This document shows positions 17,321-25,957 of a DNA stretch of 64,000 nt, in pieces; positions within the stretch are counted from its first letter, which is position 1; every line of letters begins with the position of its first letter. The notes below the pieces were generated by a model. It was not told the DNA's origin, made no database searches, and worked only from the letters and a program-made list of their open reading frames with translations. The stretch is taken from the NCBI RefSeq assembly GCF_050633425.1, contig NZ_JBOEGM010000020.1, positions 310,001 to 374,000 on the forward strand, read 5' to 3'. The translations under genes and the position numbers were made by a program. This stretch comes from Pelagimonas sp050633425. GTDB taxonomy: Bacteria; Pseudomonadota; Alphaproteobacteria; Rhodobacterales; Rhodobacteraceae.

Positions 17321-17345
17321 AAAACACCCCCATGTGGGGTGTTTT
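17321..17345 (+). terminator. Intrinsic terminator after the pob/pca operon
   Basis: AAAACACCCC (17321-17330) pairs perfectly with GGGGTGTTTT (17336-17345) around CATGT. The 3' arm ends in TTTT. It lies 36 bases after the BKACE stop and separates this operon from the amino-acid transporter. Confidence 0.85.
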
Positions 17346-17416
17346 CCTATGTCTAAACACTGGACATTGCCGCAGCAGACCGGTCAACTGCTGGCACAAA
17401 TCAGTGAGGGATGATC

Positions 17417-18226
17417 ATGAAATTCTGGACAACCGCCGCCGCCATGATGCTGGCCACCACCGCCTATGCCGACAGCTGCGCCACCGGCAAAACGCTGACC
17501 GAGGGCACCTTGACCATCGCCACTGGCAATCCGGCCTATTATCCGTGGGTCATGGATGATGCCCCCGAAAGCGGTCAGGGCTTTGAAGCTGCGGTCGCCT
17601 ATGCCGTTGCCGCCGAAATGGGTTTTGGCGCCGATGCCGTCACATGGATCCGCACAAGCTTTGATCAGGCGATCCAGCCCGGTGCCAAAGACTTCGATAT
17701 CAACATGCAACAGTTTTCAATCACGCCCGAGCGTGAGGAAATGGTCGACTTTTCCGTACCTTACTACACTTCGGCGATGGCTGTTTTGACCACCAAATCG
17801 GTTGTTGATGGCGGGGCGTCTGCTGATGTTGCCTCGCTTAAGTCGTTGATCTGGGGGGCGGATGCCAACACCACGGCGGTCCCGATGCTTCAGGATTTGA
17901 TCGCCCCGGAAAAAGATCCGCTTTTGTATGATGACAATGCCGATGTCACCGCCGCGATGCAAGCCGGTCAGATCGACGCCGCCCTGTTTGATCTGCCCAC
18001 CGCTCTGTATCTCTCGGCGGTTGTGCTAAACGACGGTGCCTTGCTCGGCCAATTCCCGGCGGATCGCAGTGAAAACCCGGATCAATTCGGGATGTTGATG
18101 GCCGAAGGGTCTGCGCTCAAAGAATGCGTTGACGCCGCCATCACGACGCTCACCGACAACGGAAAACTGGCTGAAATCGAAGCAAAATGGATGCAAGCCA
18201 CGACTGGCGTCCCGCTGATCAAGTAG
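17417..18226 (+). CDS. Amino-acid-type ABC transporter substrate-binding protein
   Basis: The 269-residue periplasmic protein has a signal peptide ending near TAYADS and the family-3 binding-protein signature FDINMQQFSITPEREEMVDF. Such proteins bind polar amino acids or related compounds. The ATG at 17417 is chosen over 17411 because GAGGG sits six bases upstream. Its permease and ATPase genes (19051-20615) lie beyond an antisense lipoprotein gene, which is unusual. The ligand is unknown; proximity to the pca operon is not evidence of an aromatic ligand. Confidence 0.92.
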   Translation: MKFWTTAAAMMLATTAYADSCATGKTLTEGTLTIATGNPAYYPWVMDDAPESGQGFEAAVAYAVAAEMGFGADAVTWIRTSFDQAIQPGAKDFDINMQQFSITPEREEMVDFSVPYYTSAMAVLTTKSVVDGGASADVASLKSLIWGADANTTAVPMLQDLIAPEKDPLLYDDNADVTAAMQAGQIDAALFDLPTALYLSAVVLNDGALLGQFPADRSENPDQFGMLMAEGSALKECVDAAITTLTDNGKLAEIEAKWMQATTGVPLIK

Positions 18227-18253
18227 ATTTTTATTAACCCAAGTTACTGAAAA

Positions 18254-18285
18254 TTAACGAAGTTGACAGCTGTCAACTTCGTTAA
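18254..18285. repeat. 32-bp perfect palindrome between converging genes
   Basis: The arm TTAACGAAGTTGACAG (18254-18269) is followed immediately by its exact reverse complement CTGTCAACTTCGTTAA (18270-18285). In RNA it would form a 14-bp stem with an AGCT loop. It lies between the binding-protein stop (18226) and the lipoprotein stop (18318), so a bidirectional terminator is the simplest reading, but no T-run follows it on either strand. A protein-binding or recombination site is also possible. Confidence 0.8.
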
Positions 18286-18317
18286 CACACCGTTAGAAAG
18301 CGGTGTTTCAGGGCCTC

Positions 18318-18920
18318 TTATTTCGTCTCACTGATCTTGAGGATCGTGTAAGAATTCCCTCGAATATATCTGACATTCCCAACCTGCCGCACTCTCGGAT
18401 TCCGGGCGACCTGATCATAGACCAAAACATCGAATGTCTGCCCCTCCAAACGATAAACACCTTCGTACCGACCAGAGGATTTTTGCGTCAGCGCGTCCTG
18501 CGGCGAAGACGGTTTAAACCCTTGTCGCGCCAAACTCGCGATGGCTTCGGCATGTGCTGATTTTGCGAATGTCCCCACGCGTTTGAGCCGACAAGACAAC
18601 AACCTTGTGTCCCAGGTCCGATCCCCTTTGGCAGGTTTGGAAACAACTTGACCAATCATAATGTCGGCCGAAAACTTTGAGCGAGCGCTTGAACTTCCCC
18701 GCGTATAGGGCTCCCGGTGTGAAACCTCGGCCGCTCGGAAAACGTCAATCGCTTGGCGCATACTGCGCTTAGGATTGAGGCAACCTTTTTCAAAAACAGA
18801 CGCCACTTCACGTGTTCTCATGTCTGTCACAGAATTGCCTCCTGCTTGGTCAGACATACAGCCACCCAGGGCCAATGTGCTTAAAAGGAGAAGTGGAAAA
18901 ACATGTGCTTTTACAGGCAT
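18318..18920 (-). CDS. Hypothetical lipoprotein
   Basis: The 200-residue protein starts MPVKAHVFPLLLLSTLALGG followed by Cys, a signal peptide with a lipobox (LGGC), so it should be lipidated and anchored in the membrane. The mature part has three further Cys-containing or basic segments and a YIRGNSYTILKI C-terminus. I recognise no family. The ATG at 18920 fits the signal peptide; AGGAC lies upstream. It runs antisense between the binding-protein and permease genes of one ABC importer. Confidence 0.75.
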   Translation of the reverse strand: MPVKAHVFPLLLLSTLALGGCMSDQAGGNSVTDMRTREVASVFEKGCLNPKRSMRQAIDVFRAAEVSHREPYTRGSSSARSKFSADIMIGQVVSKPAKGDRTWDTRLLSCRLKRVGTFAKSAHAEAIASLARQGFKPSSPQDALTQKSSGRYEGVYRLEGQTFDVLVYDQVARNPRVRQVGNVRYIRGNSYTILKISETK

Positions 18921-19050
18921 TAAAATCGTCCTAGGGAATGAGAATTGCCACAATTTTTGTCAAGGCGTGAGACCTGCCGCAACCGCTTAATATTAAACGC
19001 CTCTTGCATCCCATATTGGACCCTGACACCTTGCCCCGAGGACTCCGCCG

Positions 19051-19887
19051 TTGACAGGACCGATGGATATGCCCACACAAACTCGCCGTCAGATTTTTGA
19101 GGCCCGACAGCGCAAACGCGCCAATTGGATCGCCGCCTTATCGACATGTGCGGTACTTGCCGTGATCATCATTTTGATCCCGTTGACCCCCGGCTGGGAA
19201 AACGTCAAACGCAGCTTTTTCAACGGTGCGGTGTTTGCCAAAACATTCCCCGGATTGCTTGAAGCCTTTGTCATGGATGTGGCGATCTTTTTGTGGTGCG
19301 CGCCTTTGATTGCGGCGCTCGGGCTCGCCATTGCCATCGCCCGTGATTTACGCAGCCCGGCGCTTTATCCGATCAAGCTTTTTGCCATCGCCTTCACCGA
19401 TATTTTTCGCGGTTTGCCGGTCATTCTGGTGATTTACCTGATCGGCTTTGGCATCCCCGGGCTTGGCCTGCCACGGCCTTGGAATTCGCCCTATATCTGG
19501 GGCTCTTTGGCGTTGATATTGGTCTATAGCGCCTATGTGGCCGAGGTGATCCGATCCGGGATTGAATCCATCCATGACAGCCAACGTAACGCGGCGCTGT
19601 CGCTTGGGTTATCGTCTTCGGATACAATGCGTTACGTTATTTTGCCCCAGGCCGTGCGCCGTGTTGTTCCGGCCAATATGAACTTGTTCGTTGCCTTGCA
19701 AAAAGACGTCGCGCTATTGAGTTTCATTGGCCCGGTTGAGATCTTTCGCCAAGCCGGTGTTTACAAATCCCTGATGGCGAATTTCACCCCCTATGTCGGG
19801 GCTGCGCTGATATTTTTAGCTCTGACAATTCCCGCAACGCGTTATGCGGATTACCTGATGAACAAACAGTCAAAGGCGCGCAGTTGA
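19051..19887 (+). CDS. Amino-acid ABC transporter permease (HisM/GlnP type)
   Basis: The permease has an N-terminal cytoplasmic stretch, helices at about 27-45, 70-100, 120-140 and 155-175, and the EAA-like loop NAALSLGLSSSDTMRYVILP near residue 190. A single permease gene suggests a homodimer. The start is ambiguous: TTG at 19051 has GAGGA eight bases upstream, while ATG at 19063 or 19069 is served by AGGA at 19056-19059. The stop overlaps the ATPase start (TGATG). Confidence 0.9.
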   Translation: MTGPMDMPTQTRRQIFEARQRKRANWIAALSTCAVLAVIIILIPLTPGWENVKRSFFNGAVFAKTFPGLLEAFVMDVAIFLWCAPLIAALGLAIAIARDLRSPALYPIKLFAIAFTDIFRGLPVILVIYLIGFGIPGLGLPRPWNSPYIWGSLALILVYSAYVAEVIRSGIESIHDSQRNAALSLGLSSSDTMRYVILPQAVRRVVPANMNLFVALQKDVALLSFIGPVEIFRQAGVYKSLMANFTPYVGAALIFLALTIPATRYADYLMNKQSKARS

Positions 19888-20615
19888 TGGCCGATCTCAG
19901 ACTTGAAAATGTCCAGAAGTCCTTTGGCGACAATGCGGTCATCCGGGGCATCGACCTGTCAATATCCAAAGGGGACATGGTCTGCCTGATTGGGGCTTCG
20001 GGTTCGGGGAAATCGACGCTATTGCGCTGTATGAATCTGCTCGAACCGATTGATGACGGCCGGATTTTGCTGGACGGGGATGATATTTCAGAACCGGGCA
20101 AAGACCCACAGCCGGTGCGCCAACGCATTGGAATCGTGTTTCAAAGTTACAATCTCTTCCCTCATATGACCGCGTTGGACAACGCCCTGTTGGCCCCGCG
20201 TCGGATTATGGGGAAATCCAAGGCCGAGCTGCGCCCTGAGTTGGAAGAGATGTTTCATCGCTTTGGCTTGGGCGACCGGATGACCCATTTCCCCGACCAG
20301 CTTTCTGGCGGGCAACAACAGCGCGTGGCGATTATTCGGGCGCTGGCGATGCAACCCGAGATTATGCTTTTTGATGAGATCACATCGGCGCTCGACCCGG
20401 AATTGGTTGGTGAAGTGCTCGACGTTTTGCGCGATCTGCGCGCCCAAGGCATGACGATGGTTCTGGCCACCCATGAAATGGGATTTGCCCGCGAATTGGC
20501 AGACAAGGTCTGCTTTCTCGATCAGGGGCGTATCTTGGAAGAAGGCCCGCCGGAACAGATTTTCGAAGCCCCCAAACAAGAGCGAACACAGGCGTTTTTG
20601 GCACGGGTCTTGTGA
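19887..20615 (+). CDS. Amino-acid ABC transporter ATP-binding protein (GlnQ/HisP type)
   Basis: The 242-residue ATPase has Walker A GASGSGKS near residues 37-44, signature LSGGQQQRVAIIRA, Walker B IMLFDEITSALDPE and the H-loop ATHEMGFA. Canonical family members read DEPTSALD, so the Pro-to-Ile change in DEITSALD is a small deviation. The ATG at 19887 overlaps the permease stop; the TTG three bases earlier is unnecessary. It should work with the permease at 19051 and the binding protein at 17417. Confidence 0.93.
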   Translation: MADLRLENVQKSFGDNAVIRGIDLSISKGDMVCLIGASGSGKSTLLRCMNLLEPIDDGRILLDGDDISEPGKDPQPVRQRIGIVFQSYNLFPHMTALDNALLAPRRIMGKSKAELRPELEEMFHRFGLGDRMTHFPDQLSGGQQQRVAIIRALAMQPEIMLFDEITSALDPELVGEVLDVLRDLRAQGMTMVLATHEMGFARELADKVCFLDQGRILEEGPPEQIFEAPKQERTQAFLARVL

Positions 20616-20749
20616 CCAGTTGCGGCCACCTAAGCGGCGGACGAAAGCCGGACGCCTGACCGTATAGGGTGTCTTTCAGCGCTTGCGCAAAGACATTTGG
20701 CCATTCAATCTGGTGCAAAAGACCCTCGCATAGAAGAGAAAGGTCACCG

Positions 20750-21157
20750 ATGCGCAAACTCAAAATCACAGCCGCCGAAATGGTTGCCCGCGCCCGCGCC
20801 CGCATCACCGAATTTGAAACGCCCGATCTGATCAAACGCGTGGATGACCCTAAGACCGTGATTGTAGACATTCGCGATGTGCGCGAACGTCAGCGCGCCG
20901 GCTTTATTCCCGGCGCATTCCATGCCCCGCGCGGGATGCTGGAATTCTGGGTGGACCCAGACAGCCCCTATTTCAAAGAGATTTTTGCCCGCCAAGACGG
21001 GGATGGCAAAACCTTTGTGCTGCATTGCGCGTCGGGATGGCGATCCGCCCTAAGCGCGGCGACCTTGAGCGATATGGGCTTCGAAGTTTCCCACTTGCGC
21101 GAAGGATTCTCGACTTGGGAAGCTCAGGGTGGGCCGGTGGAACACGTCAAAAGCTGA
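20750..21157 (+). CDS. Rhodanese-domain protein
   Basis: The 135-residue single-domain rhodanese has the N-terminal IVDIRDVRERQRAGFIPGA motif and the active-site loop HCASGWRSA, in which the Cys near residue 98 would carry the persulfide. It probably transfers sulfane sulfur. The ATG at 20750 has AGAGAAAGG upstream; the longer frame from 20669 is not supported. No signal peptide is present. It lies 134 bp after the ABC ATPase. Confidence 0.9.
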   Translation: MRKLKITAAEMVARARARITEFETPDLIKRVDDPKTVIVDIRDVRERQRAGFIPGAFHAPRGMLEFWVDPDSPYFKEIFARQDGDGKTFVLHCASGWRSALSAATLSDMGFEVSHLREGFSTWEAQGGPVEHVKS

Positions 21158-21269
21158 CATGTCACAAACAGATACCCTAGGGTCAGGTTTTCCCTCGTTG
21201 ACTCATTTGCCCTGACTGGTCGATCATCAAAGCACTTGCCAGACAAGGCTTTTTTGAAAGGGTAGTTCC

Positions 21270-23501
21270 GTGCGCAATTTTGTCGCCATTACAGCATTGA
21301 TAGCAGGCCTCGCCGCATCAGACCCGGCACAGGCGCAGGACATTGTCGGATTTGACCGTGGCGATTTTGGCAATATCGTTCTCAATCGCAAACAATCTGC
21401 CGCCGCCGGTGACATCGAATTTGAACTGTCGGTGGGGGACTACAATAACGAGAGCATTCGTAATTATTCGCCGCAAAGTATTTTCGCCAAGATCGGACAT
21501 TCGGTCGGGCGGTTGGATATTTTAACCGACAAGGGCATTTTTCCCTGCACGGCGTTTATCGTCGACAAGAAACATATCCTAACCAATTACCACTGTGTTC
21601 CGGGGATTTTGGACAATGAACGCGCCGGGGCAACCCGGATTGACGCGGTGCAATTTGTCGCTGGCTACACCCAACAAGGTGTCGAAGAAGGCACCAAGAA
21701 ATTCACCGTCAGCCCGACGCCGGTTGAGGCGCATCAAGATCTTGATTACGCCCTGCTGGAAGTTCTGGGCGATCCCAGCGCCGAATTTGGCATGTTGAAA
21801 CTGGCTTCGGCCACCCCCCATGATGGTGATCCCTATTGGGTGATCGGCCATCCCATGGGTGAGGCCCAGCGCATCAGCCGTGAGAAATGCAAAGCCAACA
21901 ACCCTGCCCTGTCCAATGCCAAGCTATTGCACACTTGCGATACGCTGCCGGGCAATTCCGGGTCGCCGGTGATTGATGCGTCTTTACAGATGGTTGTCGG
22001 CCTGCACCATGCCGGATCCAAGCGCGACAGTGTCAATTTCGCCATTCCCATGTCGGATATTCTTGAGCGCTCGGACGTGCTTGTTGCGGCGCTGACCACA
22101 CAAGATGATGTGACGCCGGTGGACCCGACCCCGCCGACTGAGCCGGTTGATCCCGTTGAGCCGCCCAAAGATACCCCCCCCGCCCCTGTGCCCGATCAGG
22201 ACGAAGCCGGTGCGCTTTGTGATGCGCTCTATGCCGAGGCCAAGGGATATGGCGAATGCTTTGCCTATCGCGCCTATGCCGAGCAGTGCCAGGGCCATAA
22301 ATTTGCCCCCTTCGCCCAGAGCTTTATCAACCACCAATGCAAAAGCGCTGAAGTGACACCGCCTGTGACGCCGGCCCCGATCGAACCAACGCCGGTTCCC
22401 CCCAAACCTGTTACCTATTTGCGCCCATGGTGCAGCGCGTCGCATTTGAATGCGACAGAGACAGCGATTTGTGGCGATGCCTATTTGGCCGGTCTCGATG
22501 AGCGGCTGAGCCGCGCCTATAGCAACCAAAGTGGCCGGAGCACAGCGCGCGAACAATCCAGCTGGCGCACCGCGACCCGTGACGGCTGTGGCAGCAACAC
22601 ATCCTGTATCGGGCGGGTTGTATTGAACCGGATCACCTATCTGGAGACCCCAGTCGCGACGCCTCCTCCCAGCAATAACAATTACCGGATCGTTAAAGGC
22701 TCTTACCGCCTGCCATCGAGCCAGTGCTATATCGTGACCGCATCGCGCCCCTCGATTGCCGAAGCCGTCGCCTTTGCCAAACAGTGGTTTTCAAACCGCT
22801 CGGGTGTGCGGTTGTTCCAGTCGACCAATGGCTATTACGCAATCACAATCCGCACCGTCGCCAAATCGGAATCAGACTGGCAGATCAACCGCTTAAAGTC
22901 GCAAAATGCGGTGCCAAGCGATAGTTTCTGTTCCTCTGGGCGCCGCTATGTGGCCGAGGTTTTGTGGCAAGGTGGCTCTGCAAACGCCCCAACGCCAGTG
23001 CCTGCGCCAGCGCCCTCCAACCGTATCATGTATGCGGACAACAATAACGACGGCGGGCTGAACGTCCGCCCCGGACCAGGCACCCAATACCCGTATTTCA
23101 CCGAAATCGACGCGGGCACCAAATTGAGCGTCATCGGCGTATCGGGAAAATGGTCCAACGTGATTTTGCCAACCGGCCGCAAAGGGTGGGTCTATAGCCC
23201 GCTTTTGACCGCCACCAAGCCATATGTGCGCCAATGCAGCGCCCGTGTCGTGAACCTTGATCCCTATTCCAGCCGCACCCGCGCCTCTGGTTCTGGCTAT
23301 TTGAATGTACGTTCCAAACCATCACCCAAAGGCAAGAAATTGACCGAAATCTATTTGGGCGATCAGGTGCGGGTGCTGGCCCAGCGCAATGGCTGGGCAC
23401 GGCTTGAATGCATCTCGGGGCAGTGTTTGTCGCCCTATGCCGGACGCGCAGGTCAGCGCGGCTGGTCTTCGAAAAAGTACCTTTCCATCAGTTGCAGATA
23501 A
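21270..23501 (+). CDS. Exported trypsin-like serine protease with LprI-like and SH3 domains
   Basis: The 743-residue protein starts at a GTG with AAAGGG upstream. A signal peptide ends near AQAQD. The chymotrypsin-fold domain (about 75-265) has His108 in TNYHC, Asp157 or Asp159 in HQDLDYAL and Ser230 in LPGNSGSP, so the catalytic triad looks complete. A Pro-rich linker with a Cys-rich segment follows (about 283-380), then an LprI-like segment (about 385-460), a module around 470-567, and two SH3b repeats (about 585-650 and 665-743). SH3b repeats usually bind cell wall or protein. It is the first gene of a three-gene exported-protein operon. Confidence 0.85.
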   Translation: MRNFVAITALIAGLAASDPAQAQDIVGFDRGDFGNIVLNRKQSAAAGDIEFELSVGDYNNESIRNYSPQSIFAKIGHSVGRLDILTDKGIFPCTAFIVDKKHILTNYHCVPGILDNERAGATRIDAVQFVAGYTQQGVEEGTKKFTVSPTPVEAHQDLDYALLEVLGDPSAEFGMLKLASATPHDGDPYWVIGHPMGEAQRISREKCKANNPALSNAKLLHTCDTLPGNSGSPVIDASLQMVVGLHHAGSKRDSVNFAIPMSDILERSDVLVAALTTQDDVTPVDPTPPTEPVDPVEPPKDTPPAPVPDQDEAGALCDALYAEAKGYGECFAYRAYAEQCQGHKFAPFAQSFINHQCKSAEVTPPVTPAPIEPTPVPPKPVTYLRPWCSASHLNATETAICGDAYLAGLDERLSRAYSNQSGRSTAREQSSWRTATRDGCGSNTSCIGRVVLNRITYLETPVATPPPSNNNYRIVKGSYRLPSSQCYIVTASRPSIAEAVAFAKQWFSNRSGVRLFQSTNGYYAITIRTVAKSESDWQINRLKSQNAVPSDSFCSSGRRYVAEVLWQGGSANAPTPVPAPAPSNRIMYADNNNDGGLNVRPGPGTQYPYFTEIDAGTKLSVIGVSGKWSNVILPTGRKGWVYSPLLTATKPYVRQCSARVVNLDPYSSRTRASGSGYLNVRSKPSPKGKKLTEIYLGDQVRVLAQRNGWARLECISGQCLSPYAGRAGQRGWSSKKYLSISCR

Positions 23502-23534
23502 TTTCGCCACCCTCTCGGTAGCAGGAGACTTGAT

Positions 23535-25943
23535 ATGAGACATCGCCATTTATTTACCGCCAGTGTGCTGGCCATCACGGCCTTTGTCGCCGCCCCCGCC
23601 AGCGCCGAAGCCCCAGCCCTGTCGATGGATGCCAGCGAGAACGAAAAAGCCGCTTATGCGGTGCTCGACAAATACTGTGCAGGATGCCACCAGGACGGCG
23701 TTTTGAACGAAGGTTTGACCAAAGCCAAATCCGGGTTTGGGCATGTTTTGGACATGAACCGTCTGGCCCATGACCCCAAGTTTGTGTCACTGGGTGATCA
23801 CACCAAATCCAAGCTGTATCAAGTGATTGCCGGGGGATCTCCGCCCATGCCCGACAATTGCTGGGACGCGGATTGCACCCCAACGGCGCAAGAGCTTGAG
23901 GTTTTAAAGCTGTGGATTGATGAGCTGGATGACGGCGTCGAGGAGAAGAAATTTGTCTCGCTCGAAGATCTGCACCGCATGGCCCACGAAGACCTGCAAA
24001 AGCAGCCCACAAACCGCCGCGACCGCATTCGCTATATCTCGCTCAGACCATTGTACAACGACAAAGATGTCAGCGGCGAAAACTATGAGGGGTACCGTCA
24101 GGCCACGATCAAGCTGATCAACGCGCTGAGCTGGAATCCTGAGCCCTACACATGGGAAAAGGTTGATGAATACGGCGTTTTGATGCGCATTTACCTGCCG
24201 GAAATCGACTGGGACAGCCATAAGTGGCACAAGTTGGAAACCATTTACCCGTATGGTTACACCAGCGATACCGACCCCTATTTGAACCCGCTCAAGCATA
24301 TGGCCGGAACCAATATTCCGATCATCCGCGCCGATTGGTTTGCCGCCACTGCGCCGGTGTCGCCGCTCTATTATGACCTGTTGGATATGCCGGATACGGT
24401 CCAGGGGCTTGAGGCGTTGTTGAACCTTGATATGGCCAAAAACATCGCCAACGAACAGGTGGTGCGGGCGGGCTTCCAGAATTCTGGCGTCAGCACCAAC
24501 AACCGCCTGATCGAACGTCATGCGCTGGGAACCGGATTTTTCTGGACATCCTACGACTTTGCCGGATCAAAAGGGCGTCAAAGCTTCTTTGAATACCCGC
24601 TTGGCCCCAAAGAAGTTTATGGCGAGGAGCTTGCCTTTAACCATGATGGTGGCGAGTCAATCTTTACCCTGCCCAATGGGTTCCACGCCTATTATCTAAA
24701 CACCGCCGAAGGCACGCGTTTGGATGTCGGGCCAACCAGCATTGTGCGCGACGACGATTATTCGGACGGCACTGGCGAAGTGGTCAATGGTATCAGCTGC
24801 ATCTCCTGCCATTCCAAGGGGATCCGGTACAATGACGATGCCGTGCGCGATGTCGCGCTGAACAATCTCGCCCTCTCGTCTGAGGCCCGTCAGACCATCG
24901 ACGCGATCTACCCCGGTCAGGATGTGGTGCAGGATTGGTTCAAAAAGGACGAAGCCGCGTTTTTCGACACGTTGCGCTCGGCCGGAATTGACCCGGAAAC
25001 CGCAGCGGGGGGCCTTGAGCCGATCCGTGGCTTGTTTGTCTATCATGTCGATCACTTTGTTGACCTGCAACAGGCCGCAAATGAGCTTGGCATGGACGAG
25101 GATCAGCTGCGCAAACGTATGCCCTTTGTTGGCCACCAGTTTGCCAGCCTGATGACACGTCTGGAACAGTCGCCGATTGCACGCGATGAATGGACTGCGG
25201 CCTATCCCGCCTTGCTGGAGAAGCTGACGGATTATCGCCCAATCATCGGTGATCACAAGGCCCCGGCCAACCTGACGGCCTCGGTTGCCGCGGTTGTCAA
25301 AGACACGCCCTATGCGCCGCCTGCCGCAGATCACGCCGCCACCTATTCGGCGCCGCCTGCGAAGAAGGACACGCCGATCACCACCTATGCGGATGTGGCC
25401 AAGCCTGATCACAAACCCCACAATCCGGTCGCGCATTCGGTGCCAAGCCAAAGCCATTTGACGGTCTACACCGACAAGCCGGTTTATACCGTGGGCGAAG
25501 GGCTAAAAGTGTTCATCGAGCCGCGTCATGATTGCCGCCTGACCCTGATTTCGATTGATGATCGTCACCAGAGCTGTGTGCTTTATCCGTTCCCCGGCTT
25601 GGATGACATCGTGATCAAGGGCGGTTCGCAATATGTGTTCCCACCACGTGGCACGCTGAAAACCACCCATGCTGGTCTGGAGACCATTCTGGCGGTGTGT
25701 AACGGTGGCCATGACGCGATTGACCTGCACACCCGCGATACCTCGAAGGTGTCTTGTGCCGCCGATCATAAGCCTTTGACCAAGGACCAGTATTCCGAAG
25801 TCGTGAATGAGGTGCTGGCGCTTGATCTGGGCGACGACGGCAAAGACAAGCACAATGTCGCCGGGGTCGATTACCGAGGTGTCAGCGATCACAACCCTGA
25901 TGTGGTCAAATCGCAAATCTCGGTCGTCGTGACCGCACATTAA
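23535..25943 (+). CDS. Exported di-haem cytochrome c-like protein fused to DUF4384
   Basis: The 802-residue protein has a signal peptide ending near ASAEA. CAGCH at residues 48-52 is a c-type haem site, with Met105 in SPPMPDNCW as a plausible axial ligand. A second site, CISCH, lies at 422-426. The region between resembles no family I can name. After a Pro/Lys linker (about 585-640), residues about 641-750 (HLTVYTDKPVYTVGEGLKVF onward) match DUF4384, a beta domain often attached to peptidases and kinases. The fusion with haem-c motifs is unusual. It sits 33 bp after the protease gene and 14 bp before the OmpA-like gene. Confidence 0.75.
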   Translation: MRHRHLFTASVLAITAFVAAPASAEAPALSMDASENEKAAYAVLDKYCAGCHQDGVLNEGLTKAKSGFGHVLDMNRLAHDPKFVSLGDHTKSKLYQVIAGGSPPMPDNCWDADCTPTAQELEVLKLWIDELDDGVEEKKFVSLEDLHRMAHEDLQKQPTNRRDRIRYISLRPLYNDKDVSGENYEGYRQATIKLINALSWNPEPYTWEKVDEYGVLMRIYLPEIDWDSHKWHKLETIYPYGYTSDTDPYLNPLKHMAGTNIPIIRADWFAATAPVSPLYYDLLDMPDTVQGLEALLNLDMAKNIANEQVVRAGFQNSGVSTNNRLIERHALGTGFFWTSYDFAGSKGRQSFFEYPLGPKEVYGEELAFNHDGGESIFTLPNGFHAYYLNTAEGTRLDVGPTSIVRDDDYSDGTGEVVNGISCISCHSKGIRYNDDAVRDVALNNLALSSEARQTIDAIYPGQDVVQDWFKKDEAAFFDTLRSAGIDPETAAGGLEPIRGLFVYHVDHFVDLQQAANELGMDEDQLRKRMPFVGHQFASLMTRLEQSPIARDEWTAAYPALLEKLTDYRPIIGDHKAPANLTASVAAVVKDTPYAPPAADHAATYSAPPAKKDTPITTYADVAKPDHKPHNPVAHSVPSQSHLTVYTDKPVYTVGEGLKVFIEPRHDCRLTLISIDDRHQSCVLYPFPGLDDIVIKGGSQYVFPPRGTLKTTHAGLETILAVCNGGHDAIDLHTRDTSKVSCAADHKPLTKDQYSEVVNEVLALDLGDDGKDKHNVAGVDYRGVSDHNPDVVKSQISVVVTAH

Positions 25944-25957
25944 CAAGGAGACAGCAG

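Noticed and set aside
17315..17350. C-rich hairpin after the BKACE gene as a riboswitch for the transporter
   Set aside because: It is a simple perfect stem with a T-run, best explained as the terminator of the pca operon.
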